From positions 39,131,303-39,195,302 of the forward strand of contig CM019217.1 in assembly GCA_009741485.1 (NCBI GenBank): a stretch of 64,000 bases of DNA, read 5' to 3'. Origin of the DNA: Malurus cyaneus samueli (lineage: Eukaryota; Chordata; Aves; Passeriformes; Maluridae). A program made the position numbers and the translations under genes. Under the pieces are notes generated by a model that ran no database searches, was not told where the DNA came from, and saw only the letters and a program-made list of their open reading frames with translations. This document shows, in pieces, positions 1 to 14,953 of the stretch (its first letter is position 1; every line of letters begins with the position of its first letter).

Positions 1-3000
1 TAGCAGAATTTATGCAGCTTGCTTATATTTTAGAAACTTTGCTACCAACTTATATGCATAGGGAATGCAGCGGAAGGGGAAGGAAATCAGCTGAACCTTT
101 CCAGGCAATTAGTTATGCATCAGATAAGTTGTTTGCTACAGCTGCAAAACTGTACTTCTTTTTTGATTTGGGATTCAAATTGACTCATAAATATTGAAAT
201 TATAAGCTTAAGGAAGTGGTACTATTTGATGCATGGCCTATTTTGAAGAATTGTTCTAACAGAGAAGTGATGGTGCAAGTGTCACCATTTCAGTCTGCTG
301 CTCTACCAACACTTTGCTGACCTTCTCCATGACAGGCTGGTCTAGAGATTATGCTGTCACTATGCACTAGTGCCTTAATGTTACTACTGCACAGCTCCTA
401 GAAGCCCTTGGGTTGGATTTTCATTCCTAAATGCTTTCCTCACAGTTAGCTATTCCAGTGCTGAAGGACCTAGCCCCAGTCTGCTTTACAGACCACCTAT
501 ACAAAATCTGCAGTAGTTTTTCTATACTATTTTAAAGTATTTTGGGATTTTTACCTTCCTCTCAATAAAACTAGCTGTGCAACTCAGCCTGCTACAGCCT
601 GCTTTTCCTTTTACTTCTACAGCTACTTGAATAGCAGTTTTCTGCACTGCATAATTGATATTCTGCTTTCTGAGAGCAGGCTGTCCCCAGGTGTCATGAC
701 TATCACTTTACAAGGAAACCAAACTGTTTCAGCAGTTGCAGTTGTCCTTCTAGATCCAGACTGCAAATTTCAGTGCTTTGGGTCCTCTTGTATGACTGCA
801 GAAATAACAATAATCAAACTGACTCTTCCACTTCATGGCAATTATGAAAATTACTTTCTTTCATTTTGGTTTGGAACATTCAATAATATCAATAAAATCA
901 GAACAAAAATTCATTTTTTTCTATTCAAACAAGCAAGCATGCAAGATTGAGTACCTTTTTTTAGTTCAATCTAAAGGTCAAATCTCTCCTCCCTTTATGC
1001 CCCAGGATTGCTTTCCATCATACAGAGAAAAAAGCAACGTCTTGGATTTCCCTCTGTTTTACAAATCCCAAGCCATTTGTCATGTTGTCAAATTTTGCAT
1101 ACCTTTACTATTCCCTACTAAAATCTGCATCAACCATTAATATCCACAATAACTCTTAATACCAGTAGTAATCATTAAAGTGAAAATTCAGATAGAAACA
1201 TTCTAACCTGTTTGATTGGGGTTGTTTCATAACATGCAAGCATTCCACATACTTTTCCTGGCCCCCTTTGCCAATGAGATTTGCAATATTATGGCATTCA
1301 TATGCAATGCCCTATTATTTGATGAGAGCAATTTCGATTTTTTTTAGCTACCTAGCTATCATATAGGTGATGTTAATGTCACCATTACATATTATAATAT
1401 CCTTCACCCTTGATAAGCTTCTAGCATTCAACATCATGATTTCCCCCACGTGTGGTATCTCCGAGTGTGGTCAGACTACAATTCAGGAGAGGTAGCTCTA
1501 TTTTTTCCATCACCTGCATTTAAAAATCCTTAATTTCTTATTTTTCCTGTTTCAGATCCCTTCTGTCTCTTGATCCTGAGGATGCAGGACTCTGGTAAGG
1601 TTTCTCTGTAGATCTTTCTGCCACTGCTTCTGATGGCTGTTTTGATATTAGGTTGCTTTGCTTGAGCATACTGAATTTCTTTGCCCACACCATGCAAGAT
1701 TTACTGTTGATGTTTCCTTCTAAGAAATGAAGTTTCTCAGCTATCAAGGTTTTAAAACTCTCACCACTCTTGAACATCACGTTCTCAGGCACATTCGTTC
1801 TTCTCCTTGACCTTGATTCTCTTTTGCTCTGTGCTCTCACCTGCCTCATTGAATCCTGCTTAGAGGGATGTGCCACAAATTGTTACATAGGTGAATAGCA
1901 GAATCTGTGTAAGTATGCCACTATTTCCCCGGCATGTCTTTGCTCGACAATGACTTATTTTTCTCACTATGTTAAAAATGTTAGTGTTTTGACTCCCTCC
2001 TTTGATCACCTTTGCTCTTTTACAAGTGTTTTGCTTTACCAATCTTGATAGTTGGTATCAACATTTCATTGTAGCAGATGTTATGGCCTTGTTAAAATAT
2101 ATCCTTTAAAATATTTTGGAAAAAAAATATCTTTAATATGTTCTAACTTGCAGTAAATATGACTGTTACAAAAACTGTAACTCATGGAAAACTAGTTCAG
2201 TACCTTGTTTTCTGCCCCAAGAATATTGAACTAATGTTCATGTCCTGCTAATCAACTTATTTTAATTACTTAGAAACTCTCTATAGTGGGAATAGTAACA
2301 CATATGTGAACATAAAAGTCAATTGCATTAATGTAGGTCATCACATGCTGGCTTGTTCCCTGCAGTACTTTGCTGGAAGTTTATTGAGAGTCTGATAATT
2401 ATTTACTGGGAAGCATTAGACTACCAGAGTCTGACTATACCATGAAGGGACAGGTAACCAACCAAGCCCTGCTCACTGTGTTGAAATCACTTCCAGCAGC
2501 AGCCTATTTTCCTCAATCTATCATCTAAATCCAAATTAGGCACAGCCCAGATTGACTGAATACTCATGAGGCTCAAACCTGTTAGCATTAGGTGATTGTG
2601 TCCCATCACAATCCAACAAGGAATGAATACAGCTTACACTGCTATCAGCTATGTTAGAAGCTTTAAAGACTTCAGCAGTTAATTTCAGTTTCGCCTGTGC
2701 TGATTTTTTCTCTATTAACTTCTGATATATTTCTGAAAACCACATTAGGTTAACACAGAGGAGAGAACTTGCAAAGACAAGGAAAAAAAAGGGCACGTCT
2801 AAGAATGATCTTCACACTGCAGGGTGGTATTTTTAGATAATGAAAGTCTGAACATTTTAGAAATCAGCGTTATTCAGGCAGGCATGTGTAAAGCTTAAAA
2901 ACTAAAATAAACCATCTGGACATTGGGATTAGACACAGGAATACAAAAAATTAAATGAAGACACACTTTTTTTGCCAAATATAGCTACATTACTGAATTT

Positions 3001-4185
3001 CTCAGCTCAGAATAAATTTTTAGTTACCGACAACAGTAAATGCATTACTGCTGCTAAAAGATTTCCCCAAAATTTAAAGGATGAGAAGATACTTTAATCC
3101 AAAATAGTTTATAGGAGAATAGGAGAATTATGAAGAAAACTGGGTTCAGAATGACCTGGTAGCATCTGAAATCAGAAGATGTGACCACAGACTGAGACAG
3201 AATCGTTGCGCTGGCAATATACTTGTAATTAACAAAAAGGAAGCAGGAAAAACAAAAATATGCCTAGTATAAAATAGGTTTTATTTAAGAACACAAGGAA
3301 GAATTCATATTTTAAAAAACAGGTTTAGAATTCCTGAGGCTGAGAGCCTGAACACAAGACCAGATCAAACCATGTTTCTTAGAAAACATGATTAGGTTTC
3401 AGTGAAACTTCATATTATGCTTTAGCTTAGGATGCACCTCTTTTTACATGAGCTAAAGATTGACTTACTATCATTATGTAATAAAATTGAAATATGTTCT
3501 GATTCTAGTTTTAGCCTAGGAACAGACATGCTCTTTTCACCAAGGAATTGTTCTGAGACTAAAGAATACATTAAAAAGTGTTCTCTGAAGTATTTTTATG
3601 TGCAACAGCCTACACCTTTGAAAATAGACTGTAGAGCTGGAAAAATAAATTACCTTTTCACCAGTGGACCACACGACACACTTCACACAAATGAGCAAGT
3701 GAATTTGCATTTCTCTGCAAGACAGAAAGAAAAGCTCCACAACTACAGAGACCATTTCTCCTTACAAATTATTCAGACTACAACTATGCAAGCTAGTTTA
3801 TTCAGAGATTGAAGACCAGATAAGCTGCACAGAATTTCTCTTTTGTTTCAACAGTCTCTTTTCCTATATGCACAAACAAACACTTTAATCTAAATTTAAT
3901 TCTTCTGTGACAAAGAAAATTTTCAGGCAATTTTACATAGGCTTACAGGAAGGAGTGAGCAATGGAAATGGTTACAAAAAAACAAAGATGAGTATTTACT
4001 GTTCATTCATGCTCAAGGGAAAGTGTAAAGTAATAAAATTGCTTCTTCTCCAGTCATCTGGTGCCTGAGAAATACCTAATGCTCAAGGAAGAGAAGCAGG
4101 TTCTAAAGTTTAAAAAAATATGGAAAAGTTAGGCAATTGTTGTCAGATATAGGCTGGAAAGCCTTAGGACTTTACAAAAGGCTGG

Positions 4186-4216
4186 TTTATGTATATGTAT
4201 GTGTGTATGTATACAT
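4186..4216. repeat. Short TG/TA microsatellite
   Basis: Alternating purine-pyrimidine tract (GTATATGTATGTGTGTATGT and neighbours), the type of sequence that varies in length between individuals. Confidence 0.75.
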
Positions 4217-5498
4217 ATTTAAATACCTGAGTAGTTTAATGTGAATCTGCTTTCATGTTTGCACACTGGCATCACAAACTTTTGAAAATGACTCATAACA
4301 GCAATAATATCGAAGAGATTTTTCATTACTGCAGCTCCTCCCTGCTTCAGAAGGTCTTCTTTCAGTCTTGCCTCAGGCCATGAAATTATCAGGAAATTCA
4401 CTGGGAACTGTTGCTTCATTATTAAAGCAAGATAAGGTTAAAAAACAAACAAGCAAAGAAACAAAAAAAAAAAACAAAAAAGGTGGCATTTTCATAAATT
4501 ACTTCCATTTAAAAAATAAACAAAAGCTGATTTCTTTCCAATGCAAATTTTGTGCTTGCAGCTCAATTCATGTGCTACAAAGGCAAAATAATTTAAAACA
4601 TAATGGGCAATATTAAAGAAGGTTTGAAGCCTGGGCAAAGTAAATGTCTGTTGGAACAAGCTTTCTAAATAAACCAGGGATTCCAACATGGATGAAGTAG
4701 ACAGTAGGCAGCCTGCAAATGGACATCCACAGCTGCCAGGCTTTAGAAAATTACCACCTTGCAGAGTTAATCTCCAGATTGTCCCTTGATCTGCTCTTTT
4801 ATTCACTGTGTCACAAATTCCCACTATGTATTTCACAAAGAGAAGATGTATGGGCTCCGCTGCTCCCTGATCAGTGAGCAAGGTCACCTGAGACACCTGG
4901 AAATGTGCAGGTGCCCACTACTCATCCACCTGACTACCATGCAGACTTCTTGGCTGTCCTGAGCATCCTAAATGACACCAAAGGTCTCTGTTTAGGCCTC
5001 CAAACCCTGCCAAGGGTGGCCAATCCCCAGTTCCTCAGCAAAGCAAGAGGTTCCCAGTGCAAACCAGACAGACAGGCAGCTGAACAACAGGCTGGACTGT
5101 GCTGACACCAGGTGACAAAAGACAGGATATTTTGCCATTACTGTCCCCAACATTAAAGCCAATCTCAGGAGCACTTCTGAAATGGCTGTTTGACCATTCC
5201 AAGCACAACACAGGTGTGTCCTTGTTTCTAAACTTATTATAACCACTTCTTAATCACAGAAAAAATACAAAGACATACTAAATCAGTCAAAATGCAGTGT
5301 AAGAGGTGAGTGTATGAGCACTGATACAAAGAGAAGCCTACTGTAGATAATCATCTCAAGTGCAACTTTGCAAATTAAGTAAACCATTGAAGTTTAAGCT
5401 ATAAATTATTCACTGACTCTAACTAAATGGATGCCAGGTAAAGATAAGAAAGCTGGCTAGCCAAAAGTAGCTCAGGAACATTTTGTTATAAAGGTTAC

Positions 5499-5520
5499 AA
5501 AAAAAAAAAAAAGAAAGAAA
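5499..5520. repeat. Poly(A) tract with GAAA units
   Basis: A run of 14 A is followed by GAAAGAAA. No retroposed gene or LINE 3' end is visible next to it. Confidence 0.85.
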
Positions 5521-8500
5521 TATGATTTTCCGTATTGTTGCATGATGGCCCAGCTCCCTGCTCTCTTGAATTCTGCATGAGTCTTACTGTTTACTTGTTG
5601 TAAACAGTGTGCTCAGAGCTATTAATTTTTTAGGGGTCACAGATTTGTTTCAAACTAAATGTAATGTGAAATAAAATACTAATGCAACTGTATTACTGCA
5701 TTAGAACTGTTCAGTAACAAAATAAACACTTTTGTGACTTCCTTCTCAAGAAGTTTTTAGCTTAAAACACAAAGCATTTAGTACTGTCATTGTAATAATC
5801 TGAGCATCATTGAGGATAATTACACTCGATGATTCACAGTAGAATTATAAGGGCTAAACACCTACTGATATCATACTCTGCCATTTTCTTCATGTCCATG
5901 TGTATTTATAAACCATAAGGAAGAAAAAATTAATTTACTAGAATATTTCCAATAAACATACAAAGACAGCATTGGTTTCCTACTTGTTCTTAACTTGATG
6001 AAAATGTTTATGAAAATACGGTAGTTAAGGAACACTAGCCTTGCATAAAAATTTCCCAGAAATAGTTTATTAGACAAATTACCATATTCATCTGAGCTGT
6101 TTGCCCAAGAATACCCACCCATGTAAGAATTTGTTCCTAAAGTGTTCCATAGTTTATGAATGAGTTCTCTCTATATAGCACCGCACTTCACAATTAAAGC
6201 TATTACTGTAAAACGCAGGAAATTGCATTCCTAGTTAATTGCATAATTCATTAAGTCAGGCAAAGTGTGAGCCTGGTAAATATGTAAAACTTTTCAATCA
6301 ACTCAAGTAGAATGAAAGAGGAAAACACATTAGTGCTGAAACTTTACATAGCAAATAAGTGTTGAGTTGAGGAATGCATTTTGTTTTACATACTCATAAA
6401 TATATAAAGAGGAAAAAGGCATGAGCACAAAAAATCCAAGTGGAAATTACCTTAATCTTTGGAGTTTTTTTCTTGTGGTTGAGATAGAAAGATTTAAAGA
6501 TTTCAAGTAGTTAGTCACTCCAGCGTTGATTTTCTTGACATACAAAGCACCTAACTGAAAATGATGATAGCATTGCACTTATTTACATTTTTATTACATT
6601 TGATAGGAGCAAAGGGTGAAATAGAAAGAGAACTATCTGATGTACAAATATCTTTGAAAGTCTAGAATTCAATATTAAATGGAATATACAAGTCTGAGCC
6701 TCTAAATTGTTTTTTGTAACAACTCTGTTTCTGTTCCGTTTAAAGATGGCTTACATAAAAACACAGAAAAGATCTTTATTCAAAATATAATTAATGTATT
6801 ATTAAAATTAATGCTTATCTTTTGAGCCATGGCCTATTTTAGCAAGTTCTTCAGAATCTTTCCCATCCTGGGCATTCCAGCATTATGGCATATGCTTGTG
6901 ACTATCAATATAGACAGGGCTTAATGGTACTATTTGACCATGTTTACAATTTTTATTTTATATGCTGTTCTCTCTTTTACCCTTCTAGATGAAAACTGAA
7001 TAACACTACTATCATTTAGAGAGTTTTTGAATCCAGGCAACAGGAATATTTCCAGATTAAGAAAATGCACTACCTTTATTCATTTTGTTCATGTTTTTCC
7101 ATCCTTCCTCACTCACATTTGGATTTACAAGGAATTCACTGGTAGCCAATCTTGCTCTTTTGATTTATATCTTTATCTAGTCATGTAAAATACTGATAGA
7201 TATCAATGCCTTAAGAATAGTGTACTAACCTCTTTGAAACAGATTCTTGCTTCAAAAAAAGATGAAAGACTCTAGCAAAAACCTAGGAACCAAGGAACTT
7301 ATCCCTTGGGTTTTATATCCATATCAATACTTTATTCCTAGAAAAGTTCCTGAAACCTATTGCCTTAAATATCAAACTACAGACTGAAGTAATTAAACAT
7401 GGAGTTAAGAGCTCACTTGGAGAATGGATCCCATAATCTCTGCTGAAAATAATGATTTAGGAAAGAAAGGACACCAAAGCTAAATTGGAGTTCCTAGAAA
7501 CGTGTAACTTTCTCTTAGATCTGTTGAGCAATCATTGTTATGTGGAGCATTGTTATGTAAACCTTATCTCTAATGAGCACAGCTGTGTTTTGCAGCATAT
7601 TGTTGTCTGGCATAAAAGTATCCTGCATGGAGTCACTGTAGAGTAGAGATTTCACAGCTTAAAAGAATTTTCCTTCCCTTTATCCAACAAGACTAAGAAT
7701 TCACACAGAAAAACATTAACAGCTACAAATTAATGTGCCATAGCTAATAATCACTTGCAGTACTTTTATGCATTATCTGTATGTGTATATTTATTTGCAC
7801 TGTGCTTGACATTTAAATGCAATTCAAGCTCTGAAGAAAAACATAGGCGATTCCAGAAAACCACTGCTGAGCCACACAATAAAAGTGAATTACAAGTCAT
7901 GTTATCTGTGGCATGGCACAGATAAGAGCTGCCTCATAAGGAACACGGTAGTGTTTATTACTGCTAATGGCTGCAAGAAAGGGTTCTTTTGATGGTGCAA
8001 TATTCTGTAGCAGATGTACAATCTTCAGTATCAACAAATTAGTTGAGGACTTTCTTATCTAACTATATCCTAGTCTAACAATATAAAATTCTGATTGATA
8101 TCAGTATAGCACAGCAAACAGCAGAACAGTTGATTTTACAAGATGTCCTAATCAACTTTCAGCTTTGCAATAGCTTCATAACCTTTAGCAAATCTCTCTC
8201 AGAAGCTGAAATTTAAGCACTTTATAAATATAATGGCAGAATATTTGGCACCAGAAAAATAAATGCAAAGTACTAGAACAACTTCTACTATACAATGAGT
8301 GCATTCATTGGTTATAATTCACCAGGAACAAACTGTCTATACACCCCAGGGGCAGGAAAGCTGAGGGAACTTGGTGTGTCCTCTAAGGGAGACATGAAAA
8401 GAAAGGAATGATCCACACAGGAATTGAAGCCTGAAATTTACTTCACTAACTTGAAAATACATATCACTTGTCATGCTCCTACAAATGATAAAGACTAAAG

Positions 8501-11500
8501 TCACTCTAACTCCACCTAAATATGAAATGACACCACGTGTAACTTTACCTTTTCCACTCCCTCAGACTGAGGGAGGTCAGGGAAGACTCTGCTGTAACTT
8601 CTGGGATCAGTTGATGGGCTGAGCCTGCCTTCTCCTCCATGTGATGCCTATGGGGTAAGAACCCTATTCTATGCTAAATGGCTACCTCAGGCTAGCTATC
8701 ATCAGTGATTAGAGCTTGTCTCTATGTGGCTTCCAATTCGACTTTGCAGACAGATAATGTGAGCAGCAATCTCTGAACCTTAGCCTGTCACAGTCTTCTA
8801 AAATGACTATATTTTTGATGTGTTTAGAGTGAGAACTTCAAGGGTGCTAGCAGTGCCCATTAGTGAATAACACACTTGGAAAAACAGACAATATACCAGC
8901 TAAGAGTGGGGACACTGACGGCATGTGCCCCTGGATTGGACAGCAAAACCACCTCTGATACAGGAAGGACGCTGTTCTGTGGGGACAGGGTGCTGACAGG
9001 CTGGTCAGGTGAAAGGCTCTCTCTTCCCTAGGGATGCTGCTAGGTGGGCCAAATATAAAGGGTTCAAGGAACCCCTCTCGTGTGACAAGAGTCAGCAAGA
9101 GAATGGGGCAGAAATGCACATCTATCACACAGGGTAATATGGAAGCAGAGCAAAACCTCACAGTGTGTTGCTAACTCTCATTAAGTGAGCAAGATGTACA
9201 CGTATGCTTTTCACAAAAATTTATATTCATGTTACTCTTCTATTACTCCAGAAAACACTGTTTTTCTGTGCCTAGCAAATGGCAAAAACTGGTTACTGCT
9301 GATCTTACAAGCAGGAATTTTTCTCATTTAAAGGAATTTTTTAGAGTAGGCTTCAATCATTTATTTCTCTAGATAAGCATTCCAACTTAGACCCCAAAAT
9401 TCCCACTTGTAGGATCTATCCCTCTACAAAAGAAAATAAATTGCTAGATTACTTCTCTCTTTTTTTAATGGAAATAGAGATAAAATTAAATTAAAACATT
9501 TTCAAAAAATATATTTTAATTTCTGTCATGAAAGGTATTTTTTAAAAAAATGAAATATATTTTTCAACACTCAAACTAGTTGCAGTAAATAAAAGTCTAA
9601 TACTTTTCAGCATCCATTAATAAAATGACACACACATAAGAAATTTGTAAAACTTGGTATAAAAGGAAAACATTTAGTAACTCAAATACAGACCTGTATA
9701 AAATTAATTATCTCAAATGCCTACTGAATGGTTCAGTAGGCAGAAACTGAACTTTTCCTTCCTTTTGTTCTGTCGGAATCCAAGTTTCTGTCACAAAACA
9801 TCTCTGGTTTTCGTCTTGGAAATTGCTTACCTGAGACTCCAGTGCTAAGATTTGATCTTTACCTACTCTAGGGCATTTATGTTCTTTTCCTGCTGCGGTC
9901 ACATCAGTTACTTTTCATATGAAACTGTACTCAACATGGGTTAAAATGAAAGTTTTCTCTTTTCTCTTATTATTTATTAAATGAAAACCTGTCCAGTACT
10001 CCAGAAGATGTTAATGAAAATTGTCTTAACGTAAAGATTTTTCTGTCCAAAGTTGTTAATACAGTCCCAGTAGAGGATTCCTCTCTAAATAATGCAGAAG
10101 TCTAGCAGGGACTCCCAACTGTTTGATGAGCCTTAGGTGTTCTACAGAAAATGTTGTTAATCAAAGCCAATCTAATCAGAAGTTTAGAGTTGACACTGGC
10201 CCTTCTGCCCAACTGTGTTCATCCAGAGAGAAAGGATTAACAGCCTTGGGCTTCACTCATAACAATATTCAAGCACAGTAGAAATAAAGTATTGGAAATT
10301 CCATTCAAGGCAAATGGGAAAGATGAAATGCTGAGAGGTGAGAGAGGAAACAGTAGCAGCTAAGATGAGGACAACTGACAAAACCAGAGAAAAACTGACA
10401 GACATAGACAGTAAAGTGAAGAATATTTCTTTTTTAATAAATGTGCTTAGAGTGAAAGGGCTGACAATACACTAAATGGAGGACTAAATAAAATCAGTAG
10501 TTTGATGTGATTTCAGATCAAATTACATACAATAATTGTTATATTAAATGCATAGTCTAAAATGCAGCCTATGAGTTTACATTTGTTTTAATATTCCATA
10601 GTGTTATCAAGCTTAATAATTATTTTTAAATACTCTCTATTTTATCATTCTCTCTAATTCATATGGTATAGCACTGCATACATCCTTACTCCTGGCCCAC
10701 ATAAAACCAGAAGTGAAAATAAGCTAAACACAACCTACAGATGGATGAACATCTGAAGCTAATGTACTTGAAAGAGATCAACAGTTTGGAAAACAGAACT
10801 GTGTCATATACCGGGTCATCAGATGGTAACCTTTCAAATGAAATGCAAGTAAATTGCTATTTCAAATGCATTTTATCCAAATGAAGCAAAGACTGAAGTT
10901 CACAGTGTTAATTGCTCAGATTCTGAAAACAGTTAGAAAGTCAAAGTTCATCATATAAATGACAAGGACTGCAATTTTTTCTTTAACAAGACATAATGAG
11001 TTTATATCTGGACGTTCTGCCACAAATACAAACCTCATCCTACATACTAAGTCCAGTATTTTGTGTCCTATAAAGCTATAATTAATTCCTCCAAAAATTA
11101 ATTTTTTGGTGGAACTTTGTACTACACTCTACTTGGCCTCTTTATATTGAGTGATAAGAACACAGATTTAAAAACTCTATTTATAACCATATCTAAAATG
11201 TTTTAAATAAGTTAATGTAAAAAAAAAATTATTACTCTCTAATTCTGGTACATGACCTATTAGACAACTCAGGATTCATTAAAAGTTAACCCTCTCATTG
11301 TTAAAAGAGGGTAGAAAAACAAATGTGGACAATAACCACATGCAGAAATAAACCTAAACAACAGCCTACACTTCTAAATGAAGAGATTACAAAACAAAAA
11401 CATACATAAGATATAACAGAGACACCCTACTTATACTTTTACAAAATAGTTAAAATATTTCAGAAGTTCTGGACCACAGAACATTCTGGTCGGTTATTCA

Positions 11501-14500
11501 TTTTGTTTCGGTGTAAATTGTATGTGTTTATCCACAAACAGGATGTCATGATTTATGAAAAAAAAGAAATTGCTTATGTCAAAAATGATGCAACCAAACC
11601 CAATAAGAATAATTGACAAATAATTGACACTGACATTCTGTTTACCACTATTTATGGTTTCTCTTATCTACAAAATGAAGCTAGCTGGGAGATGTAATTC
11701 TAGAAATCACATAAAAATCACAAGAGTGTGTGCATACAAATAATAAACACTAATTTTTAAGCGTATATATTCTTAGTCTCCTGGTCTGTGTGGTGAACAC
11801 ACCCAAGTATCTCAGGATGTTTAGGCAGTATCCTGCAGAGATTGTAGTCTGGCCATATGTCATCAGACCTCTTCATCAGGTGGATTATTTTCATTAAATA
11901 TCTTCAATAAAGATTGATTACAAAAGGATAACTAATTAAAGAATCATCTGGATTCTTCCATGCAATAAAATATATATGCATGGATATCTAAATGATTCCA
12001 TACAAGCTGTTCAGAGGCTGCTAGCCTCATAGACAGTATGACACGATGACTGTGATTTCCTCCCAGATATTTCTTTTAATGGTGACTCTTTCAAGACTGA
12101 CCAGAAATAGCTTAACAAATCACATCTTTGCACTTTTCACAGCACGTTAACCACATTTAGAGGTAGCTACCTGAAGTCCAGGGTGTCAAATGATTGCTAG
12201 AGGGCTTCACTGAAGTAAAATGGTGTTAAAGGTAAGTATCAGAGCTTACACTGTAAGCTCAGTGGACTGCAAGCTTGTAAAAAGTAAGCCAAAAATGAGC
12301 ACTGGTGCTGTTCATCAAATGTGTTGGCTACCAAGCGACCATGAGCACAGATCTGCTAAGATAATTTTATTTTATCTGTCTAGAAACAGATGAGATAATC
12401 AAATACTGTGCATTATAGATGATATCCTAAACCAGAAGAAAGAATCCTTTAGGAAATGGGTATCAAGTGGAATATAAGATAGTCAAATAGTCACTTCTCT
12501 TTTCCAAATCCTGTGAGTTTTATAAAAATATCCTGGAGAATTCTAAGACAGACATACTTCTATGGCTATAAGACTTTCATGACTTACGTCAATATCACTG
12601 AAATTAAGATTTGGCCTTTTCAGAAGCAGGTGTTTCTGAAAAACCCATTCAGTTTCTGATCTAAACATCAGAATACCAGAGTACCCATATTAGGAGGCAC
12701 CGTACTAAATAACAGCTAGGTTACCTGTCAAAGTTGAACTGTTTTAGAGAATAGTTTGTAGAGTTTATATATCAACTTCTTCTGTGTTCTCTGGTTTAAA
12801 TTAAAAGTTCTAAAATATAAAGTACCAGGTTGCAGAAAAAAAATATTCAGAACTTTAACTGCAACTTAGTTCCAGCTGCTAAAATTTGATGAAAATATTG
12901 TACTTATTCTAAAAGAGCCATGTAACTGTAAAGTGAAGTAATTAGAAGTGGGCTCCTTAAAGATAGCTCCCATTTTTTTTCCTGATATTTCTTTTAGGCT
13001 CAACTTTTAAATGTAGATACACTGTATAATTTACTCACCATTACTAGTAACTTGCATAGTTTTGTTTCTCCTCTTCATTAAATACCACTGCACCAATCCC
13101 AATTTATTTAACCTTTCTTGTAATGGGATTAATATGCATTTAACAAATTACTTCTTTCCTGGTCCCTCCATCACTGCCTTCTTGCCCCTGCCCCCTGATA
13201 GTCTGGCTAAGGGCCAGCACAAAATTATAAATCTGATACATTATTGGAGCGCCCCTCCCAGTCTTGACAGGATTAATCTGAAAACCTACTGTTATTTACA
13301 GGAACACAGTAGGGACATGATCCACTTTGCAAGGAATCAATGGCAGTATTTTTACTCTAATTTATGAGCTGCAACAGAAGCTGAAAGAAGTCAGCTTCTA
13401 GAAGATTTCCCAAGTGATAGGAAAGTCAGAACCAAATGAAAATAATTCTGTAACTTTTCTAACACCACAGTTTCTGTACTTGGTAGATTTTGGTCACAGC
13501 ACTCTTGCCTTTTGTCTGAGCTTTCCACAACTTAAAGTTAGAGAAAAAAAATATGCACTGTTGAAAAATGCACCTTCAGGTTCAGCACAATAGTTGAATA
13601 CTTTAGAATTAAATACTGAGTACAATTCTAGCCTTATTTTCCGCTAAAATAATTTAAGTGTAATCGGTAATTAAGATGTAGTGGTATTTAAAACAATTAT
13701 AACTAAATTTGGTGGCTATGTAATCGATTTCTGAAACAATGTTCACCTCAATTGTTACTTGAAGAATTTAGTTTAGCCCTTCAGGCAACTCAGAATTTGC
13801 TGCTTCCATCACAATTTCTACCTGCATAGAGTACATTGCTGAGCTACTCATCTGAAAAAGGGCATTTAAATATGTGCCTTTTCCCCCTACTGTATTTCAA
13901 TGATAATTATATGATCCAATAGCTTTTACAGCTTGCCTGGTTTAAAGATGCAAATGTCTGCCACAAATACTGAAATAAAGGATCATCACTTGTTTTCAAA
14001 GGTAGGAACTGCATTTTCAGTTAATGTAGTTAACTACACAAATGTCAGAATTCAATGTCATCTTGATATCTGAGTCATAATAATGATAAGTACTTTAAAA
14101 AAACTGAATAGTTGGTAGTTACTTAACACAGCAATGTACAAAATAAGTAATAGAGAAATGTGCAAGGCAATGTCTCAAATAACAGAAATAAGAAAACCAA
14201 ATATTGATGTAGATACAAAACTGCTGAATTATGTATGGTCATGAAGAAAAGGCTGAAGCATACTGCTAGTTAATGGATGCTAGCATGCAATTTGGTAGTG
14301 GCATTACATGAAAATTTATGCCAATTATTTGTTAATTGAACAATATATGTTAATTGAACCTGAGGTATCATGATAAAATGTGTTTGACTTTGTAATGAGA
14401 TATTATGAACCTTCACTCATTAATTTTGTTATGCCACCTTATCTCATGACAGTAACTCTGGATTGTCATTACCCCTAAATTGTACCTGGACAAAGTGGTA

Positions 14501-14897
14501 GAATGCAGCTTGCTAAACATCTGAGACCTGGTTCTACGCATTCCCTAATAGCACCAGCAAGAGTCTTAGGACCCAAAAGTCATCAGAAAGGTAGAGAAGC
14601 CTGAGAAAAGATTTTTTTAAAGTATCAATATTCAGTGTGTGGAAACTGTTGCTTAGGTGAATAATAAGTATTTGTGCATCTTTTATCACCACATTCAGAT
14701 TGGCTTCCCAGGAAAGAAAAAAAACAGGAAAAGCAGATCACAGTTTGAGCAGTAAGAGGAATCTGGTAAAAGAAGTGCTGAAAACTTTTCTTTTCACAGA
14801 ACAGCAAATATTACTTGAAAACAAATTTAACCCTCAACAACTCTTTCTTCATCAAAGCTTTCCTTCGTCTTTCCTATTTTTCATTATTTACTGATTG

Positions 14898-14953
14898 GTT
14901 TACTGTTACAAAACAGTAAACTGTTTTGTTTCAAAGACTGTTTTCAAAGACTG
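14898..14953. repeat. Hairpin plus short direct repeats
   Basis: GTTTACTGTT (14898-14907) and AACAGTAAAC (14912-14921) are perfect 10-base inverted arms around ACAA. The right arm is also part of AAAACAG-TAAA-CTGTTTT, a second overlapping inverted repeat. TTCAAAGACTG then occurs twice, at 14930-14940 and 14943-14953. Confidence 0.8.

Noticed and set aside
1538..1876. 112-codon minus-strand frame rich in R, K and S
   Set aside because: It looks like an SR-type low-complexity protein at first, but there is no repeated RS dipeptide domain and no homologue recognised.
3432..3812. 126-codon plus-strand open frame
   Set aside because: No similarity to any family I know; overlaps a minus-strand frame and shows no coding-like bias by eye.
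4492..4896. Longest minus-strand open frame, 134 codons
   Set aside because: No recognisable domain or homologue, no exon signals of note, and composition typical of chance frames in a window this long.
8340..8440. Faint resemblance to the CR1 3' UTR (GCTGAGGGAACTTGG)
   Set aside because: Only about 15 bases agree and the neighbouring consensus is missing.
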